A stretch of DNA of 64,000 bases from Eutreptiella sp. 'Long Island Sound 2002' (GCA_964036045.1 OZ038384.1:62035355-62099354), one strand, 5' to 3'; shown: positions 23,471 to 34,706, counted from the stretch's first letter. The notes: a model not told the origin generated them from the sequence alone. Numbers and translations: made by a program.

Positions 23471-23960
23471 GTGTATAGCGAAGGGCGGTTCTCTTTGGAT
23501 TCACGGTGGTTTCACCGCATCTCAGATTGGGCAGGAGATTAATTTGAACCCCAGGGCTACGCGTTTGCAGATCTGCGCTCGACTACCAAGGTCAAGCGCC
23601 CCGGAAAGCGCGCCGGGGTATGATTCCACACTCTTAAAGGTGGAGCTGCAGTCATGCAAGGTTTGAACAAGCCTTGGCATGATGACACCATATTTGTTAT
23701 GTCCCCGCATATTTTTCTGCGACAAGCTGCAGAGAAAGTGATATGGGTGGAAGGCGAGAGATCATGATTGTTCCCCGCCACAAAAACAAAGAATGGTTTC
23801 GTGGGCTCGGTGAAGTGACAGTTGATCGGTGGGATTTGCCGAATGATGCCTTGTGTTTCCGTGATGAGGGAGGTGCGCCTCGTTCTCCTGGGAAATTAGG
23901 TGCAACAGTTTTTTTCTTTGATGCCTTGGGCGGTGATCAAGAAGGGTTGCGACAAACTGA
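23471..23960 (+). pseudogene. Degenerate Dam-like methyltransferase region of gypsy A
   Basis: Across a stop and a frameshift near 23,760, the pattern of hydrophobic strand, active-site loop (here SPH rather than NPPF), helix, strand ending in VP, WF..L helix and Trp-Asp-Leu-Pro follows the methyltransferase-like region of gypsy C (39,430-39,830). The NPPF motif is lost. It also lies between protease and RT. I recognise it only by comparison with gypsy C, so confidence is moderate. Confidence 0.45.
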
Positions 23961-24649
23961 TTTCAAGAAATCACATGTTGATCCTCCTCCTCAAGATCAT
24001 CGGAACCGGCCAGGTGGTCGCTCGACAGCTTGGTCAAAATATTTTTGGGAAGCCTCAACGAAAACGAAATGTCATGCGTCCCCATGTGCCACCTCCCCTC
24101 GCACACCTGTAGGGATGAGTCGGAAAGCGTGGAAGGTCGTGCGTGTTTCAGCTGCGGCTAGACGGCTTATACCCTTGCCGCCCGATTCCATTCTAAATTC
24201 CATTCTGCCTCGCTCAGCAGTCATGTCTCAAGAACATGATTCCATTCTTGATTCCGTTCTCCCCTGCTCAAGAGTCATGTCTCAAGAAAATGATTCCATG
24301 ACCGAGTGAGGAGCTCAGGAACAAGAGACACCTCTGGTCCGACTGGTTGGAAGGGTATTCATTGAACAAAATTCTGGTAATCCTCTGCCTTCCTGTGATC
24401 TTCCTGAAGTGTGTGAGCGTCGAATTTCAAAGGTCTCGTATGTGCATCCGAGAACAAAAACGGTCTCACTTCAAGACTGGATCTCTGATTGGAGTAAAGG
24501 ATTACACAATGCATGTCCCAGCGAGTTGACTTCAGAGCAGTCTCAAACTCTGTTTCTCAAGGGGAATGATCGCCCTTTGCCTTTTTCAGGTATCTCAGGT
24601 GATCCAGTTACCATTTTCAGGACGCGGGATAGGTGTGTGCGTTCTGTGA

Positions 24650-25753
24650 TTGAGGCGAATGCTGAACATCCACATTGCCAAGAGTATAGGGATTGGATTT
24701 ACAACCGGCTCAAAGATACCGTGTTCAAGGAAGGAGGTAATCATTGGTCCGAGATTGAAAAAAATATGGACAAACGGGGACCCAATGGGATTTGTGTCTT
24801 GGAGCCAATTCCGGATGCTAAGCGGAACGCTGACAAGCCCATTCCTGCAGTTGGCCTCTGGGAAGAGGCCATGCGTGAAAAAAAAAGAGTTTCAAGAAAA
24901 GGGCTCGATTGCGCCCAACCAATCCCATTGCGTCAGCCGGGGGTCTCTTGTGCCAAAGCCTGGCACAAATGGATGGCGACTCGTCATTGGTTATTGGTAC
25001 GTGAACACGCAACTCTGCGGCTGCGACTTCCCGTTGCCGGTAATCGAGTACTTGTTTGTCAAACAGGCTGTAAACCAGCTCTGGACCGTCCTTGACCTCG
25101 AGGATGGGTTCCACCAAATGCCTCTAAGTGAGTGCAGTAGGCAATACACTGCCTTCTGTACTCCTTTTGGGGTATTTGAGTGGAGGGTCCTACCCATGGG
25201 GGTGAAGGCAGGACCCCAAGCTTTTCAGAGAATGGCGAGTGATTGTTTGAAGTCGCTAGGGCCACACACACACATTTACATTGGTGATTTACCCACGGGG
25301 ACACGACCCAAGCTTTGTGGTAAGGGCAAAATACTTGATTCAAAGGCATACCTCGAAGACCACTTTCAAAACGTGGTTGAACCTTTTGAGAAGTTAGAGG
25401 AATGCCATCTCAAAGTCCGCTTTGAGAAATGTCATGTTTTTATGGAGAGAATCAAGTATTGTGGGCATGATTTACACGGGGGAATGCGTAGTCCGGCCCC
25501 TTCCAAGGTGGATGCGGTACGCAATTGGCACAAGCCTAAAACCCCAAAGCAGATGAAGCGATTCTTGGGCGTTGTAAATGGGTATTCAATTTACATAAGA
25601 AAATGTTCCAATATTGCAGCCCTGTTGATGAGGTCGCTGCAAGGTGAGTATGAGTGTGTCCCTGGGGTAGATGGTCGTAAGGAACATTGTAGGGTACCAA
25701 GGGAGCGTAATTTTATCCAGTGGACACCCGAGATGGAGTCCGCTTTTACTTAG
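24650..25753 (+). pseudogene. Gypsy A reverse transcriptase
   Basis: A Ty3/gypsy RT core follows the usual order: a WRLVIGYWYVN block, LDLEDGFHQMPL, YTAFCTPFGVFEWRVLPMGV, QAFQRM, the active-site loop, then KCHVF, CGH and the FLGVVNGY connection. The active-site YxDD reads YIGD at 25,277-25,288, so the first catalytic Asp is Gly. The N-terminal part changes frame near 24,960. The ORF ends in a TAG at 25,751-25,753 that directly abuts the RNase H in the same frame. Confidence 0.8.
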
Positions 25754-26305
25754 TTGAAGGAAGCACTCAGTGCTGAGTGTGAGTTGTACATACCATCACC
25801 CGGCGGTGAATATCGCATCCATGTGGATGCTTGCGACCATGGAGTCGGTGTTATCCTGGAACAACAAAACCCTGAAAGGGACTGGAAGCCTTGCGTTTTT
25901 CTTAGCCGCAAGCTTGAAGGCAAGGATGGGAAGGGACAAAGAGCTTGGAGCTCCCGCGAGCAAGAGACCTATGCATTAGTCTCTTGCTTGCTAAAATTTA
26001 AGAGTTGGATTGCGGGACGAAAAGACACCGTGTACACAGACCACAAGTCTTTGGAGAGTTGGTACAAAGAAGATCTTTTTACCCCCTTGGGGCCTTTGGG
26101 AAGGCGTGGCCGGTTGCATGAATTTTTAAGGTGGTACCACATTGAAGTGGTGTGGGAACCCGGCAAGGACAACAGCGTTGCCGATCGGTTGTCTCGGTGG
26201 GCATATCGCGCCGAATTGGCGGATGACACCAATTTTTACGGCAGTGATGTGGATCAAAAGGGGGTCATGAAGCAGGAACATGATCTCAAGGAAAGAGAAG
26301 AATAA
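25754..26305 (+). pseudogene. Gypsy A RNase H
   Basis: The same frame as RT after one nonsense codon. The typical gypsy RNase H blocks are present: HVDACDHGVGVIL (first Asp), REQETYALV (Glu), VYTDHKSLE (Asp), LHEFLRWYHIEV and KDNSVADRLSR. It removes RNA from RNA:DNA hybrids in a live element. A TAA (26,303-26,305) separates it from integrase, again in the same frame. Confidence 0.8.
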
Positions 26306-26308
26306 TTT

Positions 26309-27810
26309 TTGGCCCAGCCGGCTAGAGACACGCAAGGCGAGTCTGATTCAGGTGTTCTCAATGCCATCACTGCCGTGGGGGCTGTCTTAACTCTCCAATG
26401 GCTTGGATTTGCCACGGTGCAGGCTCTAAGTGCTCATCAAGCTGGGGTACAACCTTGCCCCTCCATTCTACAGTGTTTCCATGACAGTTCTCGGGACATT
26501 CAGGACAGACAGGACGGAGGGAAAAATGAGCTTGCTGCATCTATTGCTTCTGTCAAGGGATGTGCGGCCAATTGGTCCACTGAGACTATTTCTGGCTATG
26601 CAGCCCATCTTCAAGCTCGGATGAGTCATTTGTCGTATTGGCCTGAGTCGGAAGGCCTCATTTGTGCCGTCTCCAAGGTGAACATACCACCTCAGTCCGA
26701 GGTTTTCTATGAGGAATGGACTGAGCATTATTGGGATGAGTTTCCTGACTGGGACTTTGAGTCTCCCCCAGTCATTGCAAACCCAAACTACTGGGATTAC
26801 GGTATGAGGTGGGACGATGACGAAATAAAGATTCGGTTCAAGGGAAAGATTGTGTGCCCTACGGCTCTTTTTGAAGATGTGGTGGTGCCAATACATTCTT
26901 ATGGCCACCCTCGGGTGGAGAAGACTGTGGAGTTGTTTGATAGAAAATTTTGGTGCCTTGCTTACGATTTGCCAAGAGATAGGCGTAATCTGTCACCCGA
27001 CATCGCTAAAATTCTTCAGCGATGTCATGAGTGTCAAACTACGAAGGCAAGGCGTGGCAAGCAACCCGACACATGTGAAGTTGCTCTTGTTCCGCAGTAT
27101 CCCTTCACATCCCTTGCAACTGGTTTTTGTAAATTGCCCGAGTTTTTGCAGAAGTCCACTACAAAAAAGCTGGACTATCTCATGGTCATTGTCTGCCATC
27201 AAACTGGGTATGAATTGGCAATCTCTTGTCAAGAAAAGGGATGGGACAGTAAGAGTGCTGCTTCTTTGTTTTTGGATCGATGCGTCCACATGTTTGGGTT
27301 GCCAAAAGAGTTCATTTGTGACAATGCGTCCATTATCAACTCTGAAGTTTTGAAGGATTTCTTTGCCTTGAGTGGAGTTGAACAGCACAGCTCGGTGGCC
27401 TACGGACGGCAGAGCAACGGACGTGCTGAACGAGCTGTCCAAACTATTGTAAACTCACTTAGGCAGTACCTTGAGCAGCGTGGGGCTTCCAGCAAGCACT
27501 CCTGGGTGGAAAGCTTACCATTGGCCCTTCGGGCTTTGAACGATTTGCCGGGGGCAGTCAGTGGGTAGTCCCCACATCGACTTCTTTATGGGAGAGATTC
27601 TTTAGGTTGGGGGGATTGTTTGCCCATATCCCTACAGGATGGTGCTGAGGATGCAGAACATATTTTTGGTCATATGTTGGAGGAACGTGCTGAAGACCTC
27701 CATGCCAAGGAGGTTGCCGAATTTTTGGCCAAACATCCGCAGCAATCGTTCAAGCCGGGGGACGTGTATGCGTACGTAGACCTCCTGTGCATGGCAAGCT
27801 CGAAAGGGTT
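26309..27810 (+). pseudogene. Gypsy A integrase, first copy (interrupted by E3)
   Basis: An HHCC zinc-binding region (HSYGHP, then CHECQ) precedes the catalytic core. The first catalytic Asp position reads TGFCKL (Gly, about 27,119), the second is present in FICDNASII and the Glu in NGRAERAVQ. A TAG at 27,566-27,568 and the following DVYAYVDLL segment are in the same frame. The sequence is cut at 27,810 by E3. Part of it (27,223-27,810) is repeated at 31,705-32,292, including the same TAG, so the nonsense mutation is older than the duplication. Confidence 0.8.
27223..27810. repeat. 588-bp direct duplication, left copy (flanks E3)
   Basis: Matches 31,705-32,292 at a constant offset of 4,482 with about ten substitutions and no indel. 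It lies within the integrase coding region. The element E3 sits precisely between the copies, so this is read as a very long target-site duplication. Confidence 0.9.
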
Positions 27811-28908
27811 GAACCCTACGCCCTACACAACCCCGCAGCGGTACGGCAGCACCTCCGGGGACTCGGGGAACACGACATCGTGCTGTGCCTCCGCACCTCC
27901 GGCACCAGCACCCGCATCCGGGCGGCCACCCTGGTCCAGGCGGCCACCCTGGGGGAAGGCGTCCGAGACTTCCTCTTCGACGCCTTCCTCCACGTCGCCC
28001 GACACGACCGCCCCCCACGCGCCACCCCAGACGGCGAGAGCCCGCCCCCCACAGGGAGCCGGATCTGGGTGCCCCCCATTGACTGGGGGCGACACCTAGT
28101 GGGACACCCCGTGCCGGGGCGGGTGGACACCGAGGGCCACACTTGCTACCGCGAGCCCAACATGGCCCACCCCCCACCCGGCGCCACCCCCGACAGCACC
28201 AAAGAGTGGGGGCGGGAAACATGGGTAGCCCGGATGGCCTCCCTGAGCAACTTCCGGCACCACGTCCCGGGGGACATCCCCACCCCCGACGAGCAACAGC
28301 CAGCCCCCTCCACGTACATGACCCTCATGTACAATCTGCACTACACCCTCTCCACCACCAACTACCACGCACCCACTGACCACTGGGTGGTACACGGCAC
28401 CAACTCCCTCCTCCCCGCCGACTACGCCCCCCCCCCCCCACACAGCCCAGGCCCCGACACATACGCCAGGGGGGACGACCCGGACGACCCCCACATCTGG
28501 GGCACGTGGGAACGCAAATCCCTGGACACGCTGCTCTCTACCCGCAGCAGCAGCCAGGGCCTTGGTAGGGCGATGTATTGCCTCGCGAAGTGGACCCAAC
28601 GGACCTGGGGGATCCCCACGGACCGGTGGGTGTGGGTGGTCACGCTGCGCCCCCAGCAGAGGGAAGCCCCCCCAAACCGCAGGGGACCCACCCCCCCACG
28701 CCCCACCACCCTACAGATCTACCCGTACATGGTGGCAGCCCGCCTCGTGACGCTGCTGTGGCCGGGCCCCCACACCCCCACCCAAAACTACCCCCACCTC
28801 ACGGAGGAGGACATGCCCGGCATCCAGCGATGCTTCTTCCAGACCCTGGACCACCTCCAGCAAACACACCCGCACGTCCTGGAGCAGATATGGCCACCCC
28901 CTGGGTAA
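27811..28908 (+). pseudogene. Ulp1/C48-like protease-like ORF of E3, 5'-truncated
   Basis: The frame is open from the element's first base to a TAA at 28,906. It aligns with the E4 ORF at 63,049-61,604: GEGVRDFLFDAF versus GKGVHETIVDLF, IWVPPIDWG versus IWIPHHRVG, and LHYTLSTT..WVVHGTNSLL versus GHYYVVAA..WVIKGTDTML. Order and spacing recall Ulp1-type cysteine proteases (His in an HY/HW strand, then an acidic/Asn residue), as carried by NeSL and Utopia retroelements. The final QxxxxxCG block seen in E4 is replaced by an IYPY sequence here, so this copy lacks the candidate nucleophile. Its true start lies outside the insertion. Confidence 0.5.
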
Positions 28909-30600
28909 CCCACGTGCCCGCGCAGCCGAAACAACGCCGCCACACCAGCACCAGCACGCACGGATCACCAGGGAAAACACGCGCACACGCCCGGTGCCCG
29001 AACCCGCACCCTCGTTCTCGCTACTTGCAGGACCCAGCATCATACGCCCGCCCCCGAAGCCCAAGACCCTCCGCCGTCTCCCACAGCCCTCTCCTCCGCC
29101 TCCGACTCCACAACCTCCACCACCACGACCACCTCATCCACCGCCACCACCACGTCCTCATCCAGCACTCCACCCCCCAGGCCGCGGGGGGCACCTCCCA
29201 AACGGGCCCCCAAACACGCCCCCACCGCGAGCAACCCCGCCGCCGCCAAGGCCCACGCCCCGACGAGGCCCACACCCGCGACCCAGCCGAAACCCAAGAG
29301 CGCCGCCAAACGGCCACCCAAACCCGTCAGCGCGCCACGACAGCAACCCGCAGCCAAGCCCAAACCCAAGTCCAGACCAGGCGCCACGACAGCAGCGCGA
29401 GCCCGACCCCCCGAGGACGTCCTCTATGACATTCGGCCCCAGCCGTCCCAGGCCCGAAGGCAGCAGCGCCCAGCGCGGCGCCCCCCCACCGTCACCGACG
29501 CCACTGCCACCACCTTCATGGCGGAGCGCGCCGCGGCCGAAGCACGACGCACCTCGTCCCGCCACCCCTCAAAGCCCGCACCCCAGGCCCACGGACCGCC
29601 CCCGACCAGGCCAGAACGACGCCAGGGTCTGCCAGCAGCGTCCCCGCCCCCCTACCAACCCTCGATGACAGCCCACGTACAGCGCATGCCTCACTACCGC
29701 CGCCGCCGCGAGTCCCCGCCCAACCCCGAGGCGGACACCGTGCGCGCACACTTGCGGGTCCACATCCGCGCGCGCCCCCACTCCCCACGCACCCCCACGG
29801 AACAGGACTACGAGATATCCCCCAGGCCCGCCACCGCCACTGGTCCCCACGACCCCGTCACACCCACCCACGCCCACTCCTCCGCCAAAGACCGCAGGCC
29901 CGCCCAGGAACAGTGGTGGTAGCGCTGGACCCACACGCAGCTCTGGGAGCTGCGAAAGTGGGCCTGGGGCGAGCCCTCCCTCGAGGGCCTGGTCCTTCGG
30001 CCCCGCAAGGGGTCGGTGGAGAACTGCCGCCTCCGGCCGGCGGGGGGGGTGGATGCCGCAGGCTGCATGGGAAGCCATGCTGGCCGATGCGCTCCACCCC
30101 CTGGGAGTCCACCCCCGCAACGTCCACGCGCCCCAGGACCACCCGTATGTCCTCAGGCGCCTGCGGGAGACCCTCCTGGAGACGCAGCGAGACGGCATCC
30201 GCCTGTGGGACATCACCCAAAGCCCAGCCCCGCACAAACACACCCCCTCACCACCCCACAAGCGTTGGCGCACCAACATCGGCGACACCCACAGCACCCC
30301 AGGAGCCCTGCGCACCACACAACACGACACGCCTGACCCCCCGGCCAGCGGCGCCGCGACCTAAACCCGTTACCCAGCAAACCACCACCAGCGGGCGCCA
30401 CGCCAGGCCCTGCCCAGAAGTCACCAAACAACCGGACGCCGAAGGACGCCAACGCACACCACAACGGGCACCACTACGCCCAAAGGCACCGAACCCAGGC
30501 CCGCTACTGTCGCAACCGCCTAACCGAGCCAGAACCCAAGCACAAATCAAACCCGATCCACACCCCGAAACCGCTAACCCTTGACTCCTAACCTGGCCCG
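28909..30600 (+). pseudogene. E3 Pro/Arg-rich ORF with conserved C-terminal blocks
   Basis: Proline-, serine- and arginine-rich low complexity (28,994-29,922) is followed by a block (29,930-30,210) alignable with E4. QLWELRKWA matches LQELCRWVKWA, and AWEAMLADALHP with LRRLRETLLE matches ECEALLRDAVQG with LRRWLQTT. An in-frame TAG (29,920-29,922) and a frameshift near 30,040 break it. Conservation across two elements implies a real domain, possibly nucleic-acid binding given the basic context, but no known family is recognised. Confidence 0.45.
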
Positions 30601-30954
30601 CCGAGGGAACAACGTAACCACAGCCCACACCCACAGCCCACACAGCCGCCTAACCAGCCAGCTCCAGAAGCAAAGAGACACCTCACCAAACCCACCCTGA
30701 CCCAAGCCCGTGTACATCAGGACGCGCGAGCCGCACCCCTGGGGCGCGACCGCCGCCACAGCACCGACGACACACGCCAGAGGACACAACGCTATTGCAC
30801 CGCCGCACCATCTGCCCATGCCTGTGCCTGCAGTGTATGCGCGCCCCTGTTTTTCTTCTTCTTTTTTCCCAAAAAAAAAAAACAAAAAAAAACTAAATGA
30901 GAGGGGGAGGGAGAGGGACACAACCACCCATGGCACACTCGCACCGCACACAGC

Positions 30955-31140
30955 GCGCACACCGGTGAACGGGAGCCAAGTGGCCCAGGACACCGCACAT
31001 GCAACACAACACACCGAGCCAGCACACCGGTGAACAGGAGCCAGGTGGCCCAGGACACCGCAGACGCAACACAGCAAACCGCGCGGGCACACCGGTGAAC
31101 AGGAGCCCAGCGGCCCAGGACACTGCACACACGTAGGGCG
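30955..31140. repeat. 65-bp minisatellite, 3 units, in E3 3' region
   Basis: Inverted version of the E1 unit; CAGGAC recurs at 30,986, 31,051 and 31,116. E1 has seven units at the equivalent place. Confidence 0.9.
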
Positions 31141-31704
31141 GCCGAGGGACAGGAAAGAACCCATACCCCATGGGTCAGACGCACCGGGGCGACCCAGCCG
31201 ACCCACCGGGCCAATGGCAGGAGCGGTACTCCAAGGCCACTGGTCCGAGCCCGGCCAGGCTGCATCGGGGACCATGGCAAACGTCACCCGGAGCCATGGA
31301 AGCAACCGGTGACAGGCGAGCCGGTACACAGTCCAGGAGGGGGTCACCTGCCAAGCAGAGTGGCCCCTCAACTCAAGCCAAAAGGGTGAGGCGGTCGTAC
31401 CGTAGACAAGCGGGAGCAATACCCCTTGTGGTGAGAGATGCTCCACACGGCTGGGCAGCCCCGAGAGCTGCCGCCAAAAGGAGGGGGCATGTGGCCCTAC
31501 CCATGGACACATGTGGGAACACCCTCCCACCTGGGATACATGGACCGGGTGGCCGCGACAATGCCTTCCCAAGCACATGCGGGAGCGGCTCAAGAGGCAC
31601 CTGACATAGGGCAGCGGGAGGGACAGGACATCCCCTTGGTAAGACCTTCTTCCTGCAATGTCAAAGGAGGCATCCCGAGCTCCCGAAGATACCTACCTAC
31701 CTAC
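31141..31704 (+). other. Conserved 3' end of the E1/E3 family
   Basis: About 560 bp nearly identical to the reverse complement of 1,063-1,620, ending in CTACCTACCTAC. It is non-coding, and probably the 3' UTR recognised by the element's reverse transcriptase. That role is inferred from its position and conservation. Confidence 0.75.
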
Positions 31705-32292
31705 CTCTTGTCAAGAAAAGGGATTGGACAGTAAGAGTGCTGCTTCTTTGTTTTTGGATCGATGCGTCCACATGTTTGCGTTGCCAAAAGAGTTCATTTG
31801 TGACAATGCGTCCATTATCAACTCTGAAGTTTTGAAGGATTTCTTTGCCTTGAGTGGAGTTGAACAGCACAGCTCGGTGGCCTACGGACGGCAGAGCAAC
31901 GGACGTGCTGAACGAGCTGTCCAAACTATTGTAAACTCACTTAGGCAGTACCTTGAGCAGCGTGGGGCTTCCAGCAAGCACTCCTGGGTGGAAAGCTTAC
32001 CATTGGCCCTTCGGGCTTTGAACGATTTGCCGGGGGCAGTCAGTGGGTAGTCCCCACATCGACTTCTTTATGGGAGAGATCCTGTAGGTTGGGGGGATTA
32101 TTTGCCCATATCCCTACAGGATGGTGCTGAGGATGCAGAACAATTTTTTGGTCATATGTTGGAGGAACGTGCTGAAGACCTCCATGCCAAGGATTATGCC
32201 GAATTTTTGGCCAAACATCCGCAGCAATCGTTCAAGCCGGGGGACGTGTATGCGTACGTAGACCTCCTGTGCATGGCAAGCTCGAAAGGGTT
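31705..32292. repeat. 588-bp direct duplication, right copy (flanks E3)
   Basis: Partner of 27,223-27,810. It repeats the integrase C-terminal half, including the D of FICDN, the E of NGRAERA and the in-frame TAG (32,048-32,050). Gypsy A continues uninterrupted to the right. Confidence 0.9.
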
Positions 32293-32381
32293 TGGCAAAG
32301 CCCTTGTGAAGCGATGAGACGCATCTCAGCGGGCACCTGGCGTGTGAAAATCCAAGGGAAGAGATCTTCACTTCTCGGCGA

Positions 32382-32654
32382 TTGAAGCCCTATGTCCCTT
32401 ACAAGCACGACAAGAAAGTGCCTTTGCACGATTATACGGATACGGAAGGGTTGATTGAGACCAACGACTATCTGGTCGAGCGTGTGTTGGAGGATCGTGT
32501 CGCTGGGGGCAAGCGACAGTGGCGAGTCAAATTTTGGGGGCTCCCCGAGCCTGAGTGGCATTATGCAGGCTCCTTCATGCATAATATCAACGATACATGG
32601 GCTTGGTACAACCGCCGGAAAGGGATTGATGTGTCTTTATCAGATTTGCGCTGA
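32382..32654 (+). pseudogene. Gypsy A chromodomain
   Basis: The stretch beginning YLVERVLEDR and continuing RQWRVKFWGLPEPEW is a chromodomain: an aromatic first strand, WRVKFWG and the Glu-Trp near the C-terminal helix. It lies after the integrase, as in chromoviruses, where it directs integration to marked chromatin. The linker from integrase (32,293-32,381) has stops. The ORF ends at a natural stop. Confidence 0.8.
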
Positions 32655-33135
32655 ATTATTGTTGATTTTCTATTTGTTTACCACCTATTGGCAGGTTGGC
32701 CCTCCAGCAAGTTTTTTCATCGCATTATCCCCGTTGGACTGGAATGCCATCTCCTCACACTTTATTCAGTTAAATGTGCATCAATGCTTTGAAACCTTTG
32801 CCTCATGATGCATTTGCGCTTATCCGTTGCCATTGATTGATGGTGGTTGTCTCACCCACATGTCTTTTCCACTTGCTTGACGTACTCCTCTCATTTGCAT
32901 TGTGATGTCCTTCTCATCCCTGCTTTGCCTTACCCCCCTGTTTTTGGGTTGCCGGATGCAACCATGCCATTGTTTTGTATTGTTGTGGGTGTTTCAGTGC
33001 CTATTCCATGGTGTGCCTACCACTTTCGGCACCTTGGATACATTTGGGCTTGACACACTGAATTCTTATGTTGTTTCAGCTTCTACCCCTAATTTGAGGT
33101 TTACGAACGCAATGGGGGCCGCTGATCGTGCTTAG
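32655..33135 (+). other. Gypsy A 3' untranslated stretch
   Basis: Non-coding sequence after the chromodomain stop up to a possible Harbinger-type terminus. It would continue at about 54,887 after the insertion. Confidence 0.5.
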
Positions 33136-33330
33136 GGGGCGCCTGTTTAGGTAACGGCCCCTTCTACTTTTAGAACACGGCCTTTTATTTCTGGCATTTT
33201 TGTTCTATTTCTAGTAACAAAATTTCTTTTTTTAGAACTGCTCCCGACCGGCCCCGTTTCGGGTGTCATCGGCGTCCGCGACCATATTGTTGCACCGTGA
33301 TCGCATTAGATTCGGGCCGCCTCGCTCTCC

Positions 33331-33993
33331 TGTCTCCATCCTGTTGCCTCCCTGTTGCCTCCCCGTCGCTTTTTTGGCACTTTTAGCCCCCTGTCGCTCC
33401 CCTGTTGCTTGCCTGTCGCTTCCCTGTCGCTCCCCTGTTGCTCCACTGTCGCCTCCCTGTCGCTTTCCTGCCGCCCTCCTGTCGCTATGCTGTCGCTTTC
33501 TGTCGGTTCCTGTCTGCCTCTGTCGCCATGCTACTTTTTGCCTGGCGTCTTCCTGTCGCCCTCCTGTTGCTTGCATGTTGTCTTCCTGCCGCCTCCCTGG
33601 TGACTCCCCGTCGCCTCCCTGTCGCCTTCCTGTCGCCCAATGTGGTAACCTGTTGCTCTCCTAACGCTTGCCTGTCGCTTGCCTGTCCCTTGCCTGTCGC
33701 CTTCCTGTTGTCTCACTGTTGCCTCCCTGTCGCCTCCCTGTTGCCTCCCTGTCGCCTCCGTGTCGCCCAACCTGGTAACCTGTTGCTGTCCTGTCCCTTG
33801 CCTGTTGCCTGCCTGTCCCTTGCCTGTCGCCTTCCCGTCGCCACCCTGTTGCCTCCCTGTCGCCTACCTGTCGCCTCCTTGTCACCCAATGTGTTACCCT
33901 TTCGCTCCCCTGTTGCATTGTTGTGGCTTGCCTGTCGCTTTCCTCTCGGCTGCCTGTCGCCTACCTGTCGCTTCGCTGTCACCTTCCTCCCCA
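33331..33993. repeat. 10-bp satellite array (CCTGTCGCTT type)
   Basis: About 65 imperfect 10-bp units alternating CTGTCGC and CTGTTGC with C/T-rich spacers. The same satellite, in the same orientation, occurs at 53,721-54,165 on the other side of gypsy C. A 10-bp period makes all three frames encode the same rotated decapeptide, so ORFs here are spurious. Confidence 0.95.
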
Positions 33994-34087
33994 GGGGTGT
34001 GCAAAGCAATGATGCAAATCGCAGATCGATGGTCCAGTCATTTGCACTGTCTGACAATCCTAAATTCATAACACTCTTGGTGATCTA

Positions 34088-34333
34088 CTATGCACATTTC
34101 CATGGTCGCTCAGCTGTAGGCTCGCAACCATTTTGCAAATGAAACTGAATCTCACAATTATGTAGTACACACGCCGCCAAGAAGAAGTTGGTCAACTCGT
34201 TATATTCGTATGATCCACCTCGCCTCTTAACTCGATGAAAAAGGCCCAATTTCTTGATGTTCTCGAATGCGTTCTCAATAGCAATGCGCTCCTGAGGTGC
34301 AATGATGAAAGAGCAATTTACTACACGAATCAA
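34088..34333 (-). pseudogene. PIF/Harbinger-type transposase C-terminal fragment
   Basis: About 80 residues with an IENAFENIKKL block and, about 30 residues later, AACVLHNCE. This is the hallmark end of DDE_Tnp_4/Harbinger transposases (V-E-r-a-F-x-x-L-K followed by a-C-x-x-L-H-N), which also contains the catalytic Glu. The rest of the transposase is not recognisable nearby. It is a decayed remnant. Confidence 0.6.
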
Positions 34334-34500
34334 ACATACATTTATTTGGCTTTCGGCTTATGCGTACTAGCATAAAGGTTGCCACGACCAATCAGTCAAC
34401 TGTTCAAAAGGAAGCACAGAGCAAATGTAGGTCTAAACCAATATCAGACTCACAATTATCCAATCCGGCAAATGAAAAGTTAGTACTTAACTGGCTGCTG

Positions 34501-34706
34501 ATGGTGAGTCCCAATGATGGTGGTCCCCATGATGGTGAGTTGCAATGATGGTGAGTCCCCAAGATGGTGAGTCCCCACGATGGTGAGTCCCAATGATGGT
34601 GCGTCCGAATGATGGTGAGGCCCCACGATGGTGAGTCCCAATGATGGTGCGTCCCAATGAAGGTGGTCCCCACAATGGTGCGTCCCCACAATGGTGAGTC
34701 CGAATG
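34501..34706. repeat. About 16-bp tandem repeat (GATGGTGAGTCCCCAC type)
   Basis: Roughly 13 imperfect copies of a 16-bp unit. Confidence 0.9.

Larger units (their letters stand above)
27811..31704 (+). mobile_element. GC-rich 5'-truncated retroelement E3
   Basis: A 3,894-bp insertion in the gypsy A integrase. It starts inside a Ulp1-like ORF, continues through a Pro/Arg-rich region with conserved short blocks, a poly-A-rich tract (30,868-30,893), three 65-bp repeats, and a 3' end nearly identical (inverted) to that of E1. It closes with three CTAC-type tetranucleotides. Compared with E4, the 5' portion upstream of the protease region is missing, as in 5'-truncated non-LTR elements. Confidence 0.75.

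Noticed and set aside
33355-34142. Overlapping ORFs in all frames (up to 245 codons), and similar ones at 53,641-54,413
   Set aside because: Product of the 10-bp satellite; the period makes every frame equivalent.
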